Of a DNA stretch of 12,634 bases, positions 1 through 6,419 are shown in pieces. Where the stretch lies: contig JBAYVP010000126.1 in NCBI GenBank assembly GCA_041674485.1, positions 1-12,634 on the forward strand, given 5' to 3'. Made by a program: the position numbers and the translations under genes. The stretch comes from JAGXQV01 sp041674485. GTDB lineage: Bacteria > Pseudomonadota > Gammaproteobacteria > Burkholderiales > Sulfuricellaceae. Numbering within the stretch: position 1 is the stretch's first letter; each line of letters starts with the position of its first letter. Below the pieces are notes generated by a model. The model made no database searches. It saw only the letters and a list, made by a program, of their open reading frames with translations, and had not been told where the DNA came from.

Positions 1-38
1 AACCATTTGATCCGTTGAAATATTATTTGGTCAAGTTG

Positions 39-68
39 CGTGATGGGGAAACACCCCTAAGCATCACG
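39..68. repeat. Imperfect hairpin in the left intergenic end
   Basis: Positions 39-48 (cgtgatgggg) pair with 54-57 (cccc) and 63-68 (atcacg), leaving a 5-nt bulge at 58-62 and an AAACA loop. An AT-rich stretch follows. It lies beyond the 3' end of the ybbP-like gene and could be a terminator for a gene left of the window or a small repeat. The rest of 1-163 shows no convincing gene. Confidence 0.3.
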
Positions 69-163
69 AATTTTGATCAAAAACACAGCTTTTCCCATCA
101 AGATAGTTGATCACACTCAATTAAGCCGGGAAAATTTTGTTCTTGGGGTACACTATACTTTAA

Positions 164-2626
164 TTACTCCCGCAACACCGCCAGCGGCGGATGGTTCAGC
201 GAGCGGCGGCAGCCGACCAAGCCGGCTGCGCCCACCAGCAGTGCGGCTACGGGCGGGGCGAGCAGCAGCCAGGCGTTAAAGGCGTAGGGCAGGTGAAATA
301 TCCCGGCGCTTAAGCGCCATTCCAGCCCGCTTGCACCCAGTGCGGCGACGCTGCCCGCCACTAGGCCGATGCCGGCGAATTCGGCGAACTGGCTGGCGCG
401 GATAGTGCGCCGGTTCGCGCCCAGTGCGCGCATCAGCGCGGCTTCGCGCACCCGCTCGTCGTTGGTTGCGGCGATGGCGGCGAACAGGATGACGAAGCCC
501 ATCGCCCAGGTGAACAGGAACACAAAAGTCAGCGCACCGGCGAGTTGCGCCATGATGCGCCGCACCTCGTTCATCACCGCCGCCACATCCACTACGGTGA
601 GATTGGGGAAGGCGCGCACCATCTCGTCGAGCAGCGCCTCCCGCCCGGCGGGGAGGTAAAAGCTGGTGATATGGCTGGCCGGGAAATCTTCCAACAGGCC
701 GGGTGCGGCGATCACGAAAAAATTCACGCGGAAACTGTCCCAATCCACCTTGCGCAGACTGGTGACCGGCGCGTGGAACGGCGCGCCGACAACCTCGAAA
801 GTCAGCACATCGCCGAGCCGGATGCCCAGGGTTTTGGCGATGCCTTCCTCAATGGAAAGCTGCGGCGCGGGCTTATCCTGGCTCCACCATTTCCCGGCGA
901 CGACGCGGTTGTCCGTAGGCTTCATTTGCGCCCAGGAAAGATTGAATTCGCGCTCTATCAGGCGTTGCGCGCGGTCGTCGTCGGGGTAATCGGCGGCGCC
1001 GACCGGCTTGTCGCCGATAGCCGTCAGCCGCGCGCGCACCATCGGGAACAGCGCCGCGCCGGCCATGCCGTGCTGCCGGAAAAAGTCTTGCAAGGGCGCG
1101 ACTTGATCGGGCTGGATATTAATCACGAAGCGGTTGGGGGCGTCCAAGGGCAGGGCGGCCTGCCAGCTTTCCAGCAAGTCGCCGCGCACCACGGTGAGCA
1201 GCAACATCACCATCAGCCCCACGCCGAACGCGGCTGCCTGCACCACGCTGCCGCCGGTGCGCCGGTGGAGATTGGCAAGCCCTATGCGCCAGCCGCCGCT
1301 CCCGCCGCGCAAAGTCGCCAGCAGCCGCGTCAGGCCATATGCCAGCCCGGCAGCCGCGGCAGCCGTCAGCGCGAGTCCGGCCAGGATGATGGCGCCCAAT
1401 TTGGCATCGCCCGCCTGCGCCACCACCAGCGCGGCGAGGGCGGCCACCCCGAGCAACAGCGCAGCCAGGCTGGAATTGTTGCTCAAGCCGATCTCGCGGC
1501 GCAATACGCGTAGCGCCGGTGTTTTTTTGAGTTGCAGCAAAGGCGGCAGGATAAAAGCGAGCAAAACCGCCATCCCCGCCGCCATCCCCTGAAGGGCGGG
1601 CAGCGCCGAAACAGTGGGCAGTTCCATCGCCAGCAAATGCCCCAGGCGTTGCGCCAGCAAATGTTGCGCCGCATAGCCCAGCGCGCAGCCGGCCAGATTC
1701 GCCGTCAAGCCGAGCAACAGGAACTGGGCGAGATACAGCCGCAATATCAAACCTTGCGATGCGCCCAGGCAGCGCATCACCGCGCAGCCGTCCAGATGCC
1801 GTTCGAGAAAACGGCGCGCCGCCAGCGCAATAACCACCGCCGCCAGCACCAAGCTGGTCAGCGCCGCCAGTCCGAGAAAGCGTTCGGCGCGGGTCAGCGC
1901 CGCGCGGATTTCGGGGCGCGCATCGGCTACGCTTTCCAGCCGCTCGCCACGGGCGAGGCGCGGCGTCGCCCAGGCGCGATAGGCCGCCACCGCATTTTCG
2001 TCGCCCGCCAGCGACAGGCGGTAAGTCACCCGGCTGCCGACTTGCAGCAGACCGGTCGCGGGCAGGTCGGCGCGATTCATCAGCAAGCGCGGCGCGATGT
2101 TAAACAAGCTGCCGGCCTGATCCGGTTCGCGCGTTAGCGCAGCGGCCACCGTCAGTTGGCGTTCGCCCACCGTCAGCGCGTCGCCTGGTTTCAGCCCCAA
2201 TTGGCGCATCAGCCGGGGGGCGAGCCAGACCGCGCCGGGCGGGGGAATGGCGCGGGTTTCCCGCCCGTCCGCCTCGACCTTGCCGCGTAACGGATAGCCC
2301 TGGCTCACCGCCCGAATATCGGCAAGCTGGATGCGCCTGCCACCCTGCACCATGCTGGGAAAAGAGAGTATGCCGTTATGCGCCAGACCGCGCCTTTGCG
2401 CTTCCTGCTCGAACGCGGCTGCGGGCGGATGGTCGGATGCCAGCGCCAAATCGCCGCCGATCAGAAAACCGGCCTGACGCACCAGCGCACGGTTCACCCG
2501 GTCGGTGAAAAACCCCACCGAAGTGACGCTGCCCACCGCAATCACCAGCGCCAGCATCAACACGCGCAACTCGCCGGCGCGCCAATCGCGACGCAACAGG
2601 CGCAGCGCCAGATTCAGGGCGTTCAT
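164..2626 (-). CDS. ybbP: ABC transporter permease, FtsX-like, YbbP family
   Basis: This 820-residue inner-membrane protein has the architecture of YbbP-type permeases, which partner a small ATPase in a MacB/LolE-like mechanotransmission or lipoprotein/lipid export type of system; the true substrate is not established. One membrane segment lies near residues 22-42. A large extracytoplasmic region follows (about 45-250). The first FtsX permease domain spans about 250-380. A central block of hydrophobic segments (about 385-480) precedes a second periplasmic region, and the C-terminal FtsX domain (about 700-815) contains the typical cytoplasmic loop ALMRALGANRRTI; a matching loop (AVMRCLGAS) is in the first domain. 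Length agrees with the family, about 800 residues. It follows the ATPase gene ybbA on the same strand after a 141-bp gap, unusually wide for this pair and filled by a palindromic repeat. The ribosome binding site is weak. Family assignment is confident; the substrate is not. Confidence 0.9.
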   Translation of the reverse strand: MNALNLALRLLRRDWRAGELRVLMLALVIAVGSVTSVGFFTDRVNRALVRQAGFLIGGDLALASDHPPAAAFEQEAQRRGLAHNGILSFPSMVQGGRRIQLADIRAVSQGYPLRGKVEADGRETRAIPPPGAVWLAPRLMRQLGLKPGDALTVGERQLTVAAALTREPDQAGSLFNIAPRLLMNRADLPATGLLQVGSRVTYRLSLAGDENAVAAYRAWATPRLARGERLESVADARPEIRAALTRAERFLGLAALTSLVLAAVVIALAARRFLERHLDGCAVMRCLGASQGLILRLYLAQFLLLGLTANLAGCALGYAAQHLLAQRLGHLLAMELPTVSALPALQGMAAGMAVLLAFILPPLLQLKKTPALRVLRREIGLSNNSSLAALLLGVAALAALVVAQAGDAKLGAIILAGLALTAAAAAGLAYGLTRLLATLRGGSGGWRIGLANLHRRTGGSVVQAAAFGVGLMVMLLLTVVRGDLLESWQAALPLDAPNRFVINIQPDQVAPLQDFFRQHGMAGAALFPMVRARLTAIGDKPVGAADYPDDDRAQRLIEREFNLSWAQMKPTDNRVVAGKWWSQDKPAPQLSIEEGIAKTLGIRLGDVLTFEVVGAPFHAPVTSLRKVDWDSFRVNFFVIAAPGLLEDFPASHITSFYLPAGREALLDEMVRAFPNLTVVDVAAVMNEVRRIMAQLAGALTFVFLFTWAMGFVILFAAIAATNDERVREAALMRALGANRRTIRASQFAEFAGIGLVAGSVAALGASGLEWRLSAGIFHLPYAFNAWLLLAPPVAALLVGAAGLVGCRRSLNHPPLAVLRE

Positions 2627-2680
2627 TCCGGGATTAGTCTCATAAGGCTTCGTTCCTCACATTTCATCGGCGAATATTTT

Positions 2681-2750
2681 TTTACCGCAGAGACGCTTCA
2701 GGCGCGGAGGAATCACAGCATCTCAGCGCCTGAAGCGCTTCTGCGGTAAA
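2681..2750. repeat. Palindromic repeat inside the ybbA-ybbP gap
   Basis: Two 29-nt arms at 2681-2709 and 2722-2750 are inverted copies with three mismatches, around a 12-nt loop. The arms begin and end with TTTACCGCAG/CTGCGGTAAA, the same terminal motif as the hairpins at 4115-4175, 4380-4439 and 12041-12110, so this is a diverged member of the same dispersed family. It separates two genes expected to be co-transcribed and could act as an RNA hairpin affecting the downstream ybbP message. Confidence 0.8.
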
Positions 2751-2767
2751 ACTTTTCCAGCCGGGTT

Positions 2768-3451
2768 TCACGCCACCGTTTCCAGCTCCAGCGCGCCGTT
2801 CGCCAAATGCAAGCGCCGTCCGCAGCGTCGCGCCAGCACTTCGTCGTGAGTAACCAAGAGTAGCGTGGCGCCATGTTCGCGGTTGAGGTCGAACATCACA
2901 TCGATCACCCGTTCACCGGTGGCCGGGTCGAGATTGCCGGTCGGCTCGTCGGCCAGCAGCAGTTTGGGGTTGGCGACGAACGCGCGGGCGATGGCCACGC
3001 GCTGCTGCTCGCCGCCGGAAAGTCGGCTGGGCAAATGCTGCAACCGGTGGTGCAGCCCCACCCGCTCCAGCACCGCCTCGGCGGTGGCGCGCGCGTTGCG
3101 CCCGCCGGCCAGTTCCAGCGGCAGCATGACATTTTCCAGCGCGGTCAGCGCCGGCAGCAACTGAAAGGACTGGAACACAAAACCGACCAGCCGACCGCGC
3201 AATGCGGCGCGGCCATCCTCATCAAGCGCGAAAATATCCTCGCCGTCGAGGTAAACTTTGCCGCTGCTGGGCAAATCCAACCCGGCCAACAGCCCCAGCA
3301 AAGTAGACTTGCCCGAACCGGAAGCCCCAAGTATCGCCAGCGACTCGCCCGCGCCGACTTCGAGATCAAGCGCCGCCAAAATAGTCAGCAGCGCACCGCC
3401 GGAACTGACTTGCTTGCCGAGGCCGACTGCCTGCACAATGGGAACTGTCAT
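2768..3451 (-). CDS. ybbA: ABC transporter ATP-binding protein, YbbA family
   Basis: A 227-residue cytoplasmic ATPase of the MacB/LolD class. Walker A is GASGSGKST (residues 42-50), the Q-loop lies in FVFQSFQ (91-97), the signature is LSGGEQQ (144-150), Walker B plus the catalytic glutamate is LLLADE (164-169) with TGNLD after it, and the H-loop histidine is in VTHDE (H202). All catalytic motifs are intact. It should power the YbbP-like permease encoded next on the same strand. I chose the start at 3451 (protein beginning MTVPIVQ): it gives the usual family length of about 228. An upstream in-frame start at 3565 adds 38 residues with no domain similarity that merely read antisense through tesA. 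The start codon overlaps the tesA start codon on the other strand by two bases. No clear Shine-Dalgarno is visible upstream. Confidence 0.93.
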   Translation of the reverse strand: MTVPIVQAVGLGKQVSSGGALLTILAALDLEVGAGESLAILGASGSGKSTLLGLLAGLDLPSSGKVYLDGEDIFALDEDGRAALRGRLVGFVFQSFQLLPALTALENVMLPLELAGGRNARATAEAVLERVGLHHRLQHLPSRLSGGEQQRVAIARAFVANPKLLLADEPTGNLDPATGERVIDVMFDLNREHGATLLLVTHDEVLARRCGRRLHLANGALELETVA

Positions 3452-4061
3452 GATAAGATTATTGCTACTGTTAGGGTGCTTGTGGTTTTGCGCCGCCGCC
3501 AACGCCGCTCCCGCCATCCTGGTGCTGGGCGATAGCCTGTCGGCGGAATACGGCATCCCGCGCAACTCGGGCTGGGTCAGCCTGCTGCAACGGCGGCTGG
3601 AACAGAGGAATTCCGATTATAGCCTGATCAACGCCAGCCAGAGCGGAGAAACCACCGACGGCGGACGGGCGCGCATCGCAAGCCTGCTGGCGCAACATCG
3701 CCCCGCCATCGTCATCCTCGAACTTGGCGGCAACGACGGCCTGCGCGGCCTGCCGCTGACCGCCACCCGCGAAAACCTCGCCGCCATCATCCAATCATGC
3801 CGCAACCACCAGGCGCGCGTACTGCTGATCGGCATGAAAATGCCGCCAAACTACGGCGTCGCCTACACCCGCCAGTTCGAAGAAAACTACCGGGAACTGG
3901 CGAGCCGTTACAAAATCCCCCTGCTGCCCTTCCTGCTCGAAGGCCTGGGCGAAAAACGGGAATGGTTCCAGGCGGACGGCCTGCACCCCATTGCAACGGC
4001 GCAACCGGCAGTATTGGAAAACGTCTGGAAAAAACTGAAGCCGATGCTGAATGACAAGTAA
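3450..4061 (+). CDS. tesA: Periplasmic GDSL acyl-CoA thioesterase I / arylesterase (TesA-like)
   Basis: This 203-residue SGNH-hydrolase hydrolyses acyl thioesters, esters and lysophospholipids in the characterised TesA family. A signal peptide spans about residues 1-20 (MIRLLLLLGCLWFCAAANAA), so the mature enzyme is periplasmic. Block I is GDSLS with nucleophile Ser29; block II glycine is in SQSGETT (Gly66); block III is GGND with Asn95; block V is DGLHP with Asp176 and His179. The catalytic set is therefore complete, and length matches E. coli TesA (about 208 with signal). The start at 3450 is chosen because it begins the signal peptide directly and has GGGA six bases upstream; the longer open frame from 3258 reads antisense through ybbA. 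Divergence from ybbA-ybbP is an arrangement I recall from E. coli. Confidence 0.93.
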   Translation: MIRLLLLLGCLWFCAAANAAPAILVLGDSLSAEYGIPRNSGWVSLLQRRLEQRNSDYSLINASQSGETTDGGRARIASLLAQHRPAIVILELGGNDGLRGLPLTATRENLAAIIQSCRNHQARVLLIGMKMPPNYGVAYTRQFEENYRELASRYKIPLLPFLLEGLGEKREWFQADGLHPIATAQPAVLENVWKKLKPMLNDK

Positions 4062-4082
4062 GGACTAAAGTGGACCCCACAA

Positions 4083-4190
4083 GGTAAATTTGTTCTCGGC
4101 ACGGAAAAAACCGATTCACCGCAGAGGACGCGGAGGAAGAGCATAAGGGTTTTCCTCCGCGTCCTCTGCGGTGAAAAAGGTTTTGTCTTT
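4083..4190 (+). repeat. Compound palindromic element, copy 1 (possible tesA terminator)
   Basis: The element begins with GGTAAATTTGTTCTC, continues with an A6 run, then a perfect 24-bp inverted repeat (4115-4138 with 4152-4175, 13-nt loop) and ends in AAAGGTTTTGTCTTT. It is repeated in the same orientation at 12006-12125. The hairpin lies 53 bp after the tesA stop between convergent genes and could terminate transcription from tesA, and from the facing gene through the A-run on the far side. Confidence 0.85.
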
Positions 4191-4283
4191 AATGGTTGCT
4201 GCCACTCAAAGGGCTAACAGTGGATGCAACGCTGGACACTGCCGTCTGTGAAAAGGGCGTCAAGGTGTCCGACCAGTTCGGTA

Positions 4284-4312
4284 GGGTGGGCACGGTTTTA
4301 TCGTGCCCACCC
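4284..4312. repeat. GGGTGGGCACG palindrome
   Basis: An 11-bp perfect inverted repeat (4284-4294 with 4302-4312) surrounds the loop GTTTTAT and is preceded by GTA. It belongs to the same GTAGGGTGG-type class as the longer palindrome at 6207-6285. Confidence 0.7.
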
Positions 4313-4379
4313 GGTTCAACGCGATAATTTCTAGCCCTTAGCCCCTAGCCCCTAAGCCGGACTAGCCGGAACCAAAAAA

Positions 4380-4439
4380 TTTACCGCAGAGACGCAGAGG
4401 CGCTGAGATTTCTCCGCGTCTCTGCGTCTCTGCGGTGAA
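4380..4439. repeat. Palindromic repeat near the amidotransferase 3' end
   Basis: Arms 4380-4408 and 4411-4439 form a 29-bp inverted repeat with three mismatches around a 2-nt centre; the outer 20 bp have only one mismatch. The sequence ACCGCAGAGACGCAGAG places it in the same family as the other hairpins here. Lying 83 bp beyond the 3' end of the minus-strand amidotransferase, it could serve as its terminator. Confidence 0.8.
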
Positions 4440-4522
4440 AGCATTTTAGCTGGAGAACCGCACCAGTGCTTGATATAAGACACATTCTTCGCAAACAATG
4501 TAAAGACTTAGCCGATAAGTTA

Positions 4523-5233
4523 TTAACCTCTAACCCCCAGAATCCACCGCTGGTAAACCGTGCGCGCGGTCTGGTTGAGTGTAGCCACATGCTGCACCAA
4601 ATCGGCCTGCATGGCTTCCACCGTCTGCACCGCTGGGCTGTTCGATGCCACAGCGATTTCATCCGCGCCGACTGCGCCCCACTCCTTGACCATTTCCGCG
4701 GTCATTTCGATGTGGCACTGCATGGCGAGATGCTTGCCGTCGAGCAGGAATGCCTGGTTGCGGCAATGCGCGCTGGACAAGAGCAGTTGCGCGCCGGGCG
4801 GCAGCGCGAAGGTTTCGCCGTGCCAGTGGAAAACCTCAAAGGTTTGCGCCGCGCCGAACCATGCCGATGCATCCGGGCAATCGGCCAGGCTCACCTCGCC
4901 CCAGCCGATTTCCTTGACCGGATTGCGTGCCACGCTGCCGCCCAGCGCCTTGGCGATCAACTGCCCGCCCAGGCAATGGCCGAGCAGCGGGATGCCCGCT
5001 TGCGCCGCCTGACGGATCAGCGCAAGCGTCTGCGGGATCCACGGCAGATCGTCGTTAACGCTCATAGGGCCGCCCATAAACACCAGACCGGAAAACCCGC
5101 GCACATCATTTGGCACGGCGTCGCCGGCATCTGTCTTGAAAAGTTGCCGGGGAATGGCCTGTTCGTCGAGGAATGTGGCAAAATAACCCGGACCTTCGGT
5201 GGGCGCATGCCGGAAAATCGCTATCGGTTTCAT
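4523..5233 (-). CDS. Class I glutamine amidotransferase domain protein (GMP synthase glutaminase-like)
   Basis: A 236-residue stand-alone class I glutaminase-type protein, cytoplasmic. The nucleophile is Cys87 in GHCLGGQ, the partner His174 and Glu176 lie in CHIEMT, and the oxyanion region is FMGGPMSVND (residues 52-61). The fold resembles the GuaA N-terminal glutaminase but there is no synthetase domain, as in the many stand-alone YfeJ-like proteins. Such proteins release ammonia from glutamine or hydrolyse gamma-glutamyl bonds; the actual substrate cannot be read here. Note cysteine before the catalytic histidine where GMP synthases usually have phenylalanine. The start at 5233 gives a protein beginning MKPIAIFRH, a usual first strand for this family. 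Its start lies 15 bp from the divergent aspartic protease start. Confidence 0.88.
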   Translation of the reverse strand: MKPIAIFRHAPTEGPGYFATFLDEQAIPRQLFKTDAGDAVPNDVRGFSGLVFMGGPMSVNDDLPWIPQTLALIRQAAQAGIPLLGHCLGGQLIAKALGGSVARNPVKEIGWGEVSLADCPDASAWFGAAQTFEVFHWHGETFALPPGAQLLLSSAHCRNQAFLLDGKHLAMQCHIEMTAEMVKEWGAVGADEIAVASNSPAVQTVEAMQADLVQHVATLNQTARTVYQRWILGVRG

Positions 5234-5248
5234 CTGCGGAGATACTCC
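5234..5248. promoter_or_regulatory. Shared near-palindromic ribosome binding region of two divergent genes
   Basis: The whole space between the two divergent start codons is 15 bp and contains GGAGATACTCC (5238-5248). On the plus strand GGAG lies 7 nt before the ATG at 5249. On the minus strand the complement of CTCC gives GGAG 11 nt before the ATG at 5233. Promoters for both genes must then lie inside the neighbouring coding sequence. Confidence 0.55.
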
Positions 5249-5896
5249 ATGAAAAAATCCTATTTTATGCCAGCCATCCTGCTTTGCCTAATTCCTATCC
5301 CGCCGCCGGCCTGGGCGACGGAAGTCAGTGTCGTCGCCCTGTTCAACGGCAAAGCGATGGTGTCGATAGACGGCGCCAAGCCGCGCATGTTGAACGTCGG
5401 CCAGAGCGCCGCGCAAGGCGTGAAATTGGTAAGCGCCGATTCGCGCGAAGCGGTGCTGGAAATCGACGGCAAACGCAAAACGCTGGGCATGGGGCTTTTC
5501 CCCTCCTTTGCTGCGGCTGCGCCCTCCGGCAGCAGCGTCAGCCTGACCGCCGACGCGCGCGGCCATTTCGTCACGCTGGGCAGCATCAACGGCGCCACCA
5601 CCCGCTTCCTGGTGGACACCGGCGCCAGCTTCGTATCGCTCAGCGCGGCGGAAGCCAAACGCCTCGGCATCGACTTCACCAAAGGCGAACGCGGCATGAT
5701 GAACACCGCCAACGGCGTGATGACCGCCTACAACGTCACGCTGAACAGCGTCAAAGTCGGCGACATCACCGTAAACCAAGTGCAGGCCTCAATCAGCGAA
5801 GCCCCCATGAACGTAACGCTGCTCGGCATGAGCTTCCTCAACCGCGTGGATATGAAACGCGAAGGCAGCACCATGACGCTGACCAAGAAATACTGA
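5249..5896 (+). CDS. Exported retropepsin-like aspartic protease (TIGR02281 / clan AA type)
   Basis: A 215-residue protein with a signal peptide or N-terminal anchor (about residues 1-23, ending PPPAWAT). A small N-terminal domain follows (about 25-85; ALFNGKAMVSIDG, then a VGQ-like turn), reminiscent of the domain preceding the protease in other proteobacterial members. The single-motif aspartic protease domain spans about 95-215. The catalytic Asp123 is in FLVDTGAS, the second conserved hydrophobic-glycine motif is LLGMSFL (191-197), and the end strand is STMTLTK. One DTG per chain means it should act as a dimer, like retropepsins. Natural substrates of this bacterial family are not known to me. 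The start at 5249 is chosen for GGAG seven bases upstream and the signal peptide; the longer open frame from 4466 reads antisense through the amidotransferase. Confidence 0.88.
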   Translation: MKKSYFMPAILLCLIPIPPPAWATEVSVVALFNGKAMVSIDGAKPRMLNVGQSAAQGVKLVSADSREAVLEIDGKRKTLGMGLFPSFAAAAPSGSSVSLTADARGHFVTLGSINGATTRFLVDTGASFVSLSAAEAKRLGIDFTKGERGMMNTANGVMTAYNVTLNSVKVGDITVNQVQASISEAPMNVTLLGMSFLNRVDMKREGSTMTLTKKY

Positions 5897-5911
5897 GAAT
5901 GGTTCGTGCAG

Positions 5912-6153
5912 GAGCAGATTTACCCGCGATCTAACGGTGACACTTGGTTAACGGATGAATTGCGGCGCTTGCGCTTCTTGGGTAAAAGCGCGTTTTCGCA
6001 AAGCGGTTTGCCTCGTAGCGGAGGAGCCGGATTCCACAGCGCCATATCCGGGTTAAAGTTTTGTTCATCCGCCATGATGCCCGCGATTGATGCGTTTCGT
6101 GCCTCAACATATCCTGCTGCTTCACCCTTTAAACCAGGGTAAATTTGTTCTCG
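5912..6153. other. Segment bounded by imperfect inverted GGGTAAATTTGTTCTC ends
   Basis: This stretch after the protease gene starts with GAGCAGATTTACCC (5912-5925) and ends with GGGTAAATTTGTTCTC (6137-6152), so its ends are imperfect inverted repeats. A minus-strand open frame (6174-5920, 84 residues) covers it but starts inside the repeat, has no ribosome binding site I can see and matches no family I recognise. It may be a small decayed mobile element or gene remnant. Confidence 0.35.
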
Positions 6154-6310
6154 GAAATTCATGATGAAAATCAATGATGCCTAGCATTCATGAACCTCTG
6201 GCAAGTCGTAGGGTGGATAAGCGTGAGCCGCATCCACCTTTCTACGCCGATTCGGTGGATGCGGCTCACGCTTATCCACCCTACGCTTGCCCGAGAACAA
6301 ATTTACCCTG
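6135..6310. repeat. Nested double palindrome
   Basis: Outer arms are a perfect 20-bp inverted repeat, cagggtaaatttgttctcgg at 6135-6154 and its complement at 6291-6310. Inside it lies a second palindrome whose 32-bp arms (6207-6238 and 6254-6285) are perfect and extend to about 37 bp (6201 and 6290) with a single bulged base, around a 15-nt loop. The inner arms are of the GTAGGGTGGATAAGC type. The outer module is the head of the compound elements at 4083 and 12006. Confidence 0.9.
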
Positions 6311-6321
6311 ACCCTTAAACA

Positions 6322-6350
6322 TTGTCACGTTGTCAGCATGATGGTATTAG
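6322..6350 (+). promoter_or_regulatory. Possible sigma70-type promoter for the S8 peptidase gene
   Basis: TTGTCA (6322-6327) and TATTAG (6345-6350) are separated by 17 bp and lie about 70 bp upstream of the start at 6420, in the only unique sequence between the nested palindrome and the gene. The match to the -10 consensus is moderate. This is inference from sequence alone. Confidence 0.35.
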
Positions 6351-6419
6351 TGTAGAGTCGTAAAGGTTCCCATAAAAGTCATGGAACTAATTCCAACCAC
6401 GGACTAACAGGAGACTCCA

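Larger units (their letters stand above)
4062..4522. other. Repeat-packed gap between convergent tesA and the amidotransferase
   Basis: This 461-bp gap holds no convincing gene. From left to right it contains the compound element 4083-4190, a unique stretch with a short unassigned open frame (about 4211-4324), the GGGTGGGCACG palindrome (4284-4312), short direct repeats based on CTAGCCCCTAG/TAGCCGG (about 4331-4370) and a third hairpin (4380-4439). The density of small repeats suggests a tolerant landing site between two gene ends. Confidence 0.7.

Noticed and set aside
127..147. GGGAAAATTTTGTTCTTGGGG resembling the GGGTAAATTTGTTCTC module
   Set aside because: The similarity needs an insertion and mismatches in AT-rich DNA, so a chance match is as likely.
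545..1513. Long plus-strand open frame of 322 codons
   Set aside because: It lies fully antisense to the permease gene, has low-complexity His/Gln/Arg-rich composition typical of GC-rich shadow frames, and shows no family motif.
1532..2137. Plus-strand open frame of 201 codons
   Set aside because: Antisense to the permease gene and dominated by Gln, Arg and Ala; a shadow frame.
2873..3535. Plus-strand open frame of 220 codons
   Set aside because: Antisense to ybbA, whose ATPase motifs are complete; no motif of its own.
3452..3565. Longer ybbA start at 3565
   Set aside because: The added residues do not belong to the ATPase family and read antisense through the tesA signal peptide and catalytic serine region.
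4211..4324. Short plus-strand frame reading VDATLDTAVCEKGVKV
   Set aside because: No start context and it ends in a repeat; it could be a gene remnant but nothing supports it.
4083..4439. Possible CRISPR array from repeated palindromes
   Set aside because: The repeats are irregularly spaced, of different families, and have no uniform spacers.
4466..5248. Longer start for the aspartic protease
   Set aside because: The first 261 codons are antisense to the amidotransferase; the start at 5249 has a Shine-Dalgarno and signal peptide.
5288..5779. Minus-strand open frame of 163 codons
   Set aside because: Antisense to the protease catalytic domain, with shadow-like Gly/Ala/His composition.
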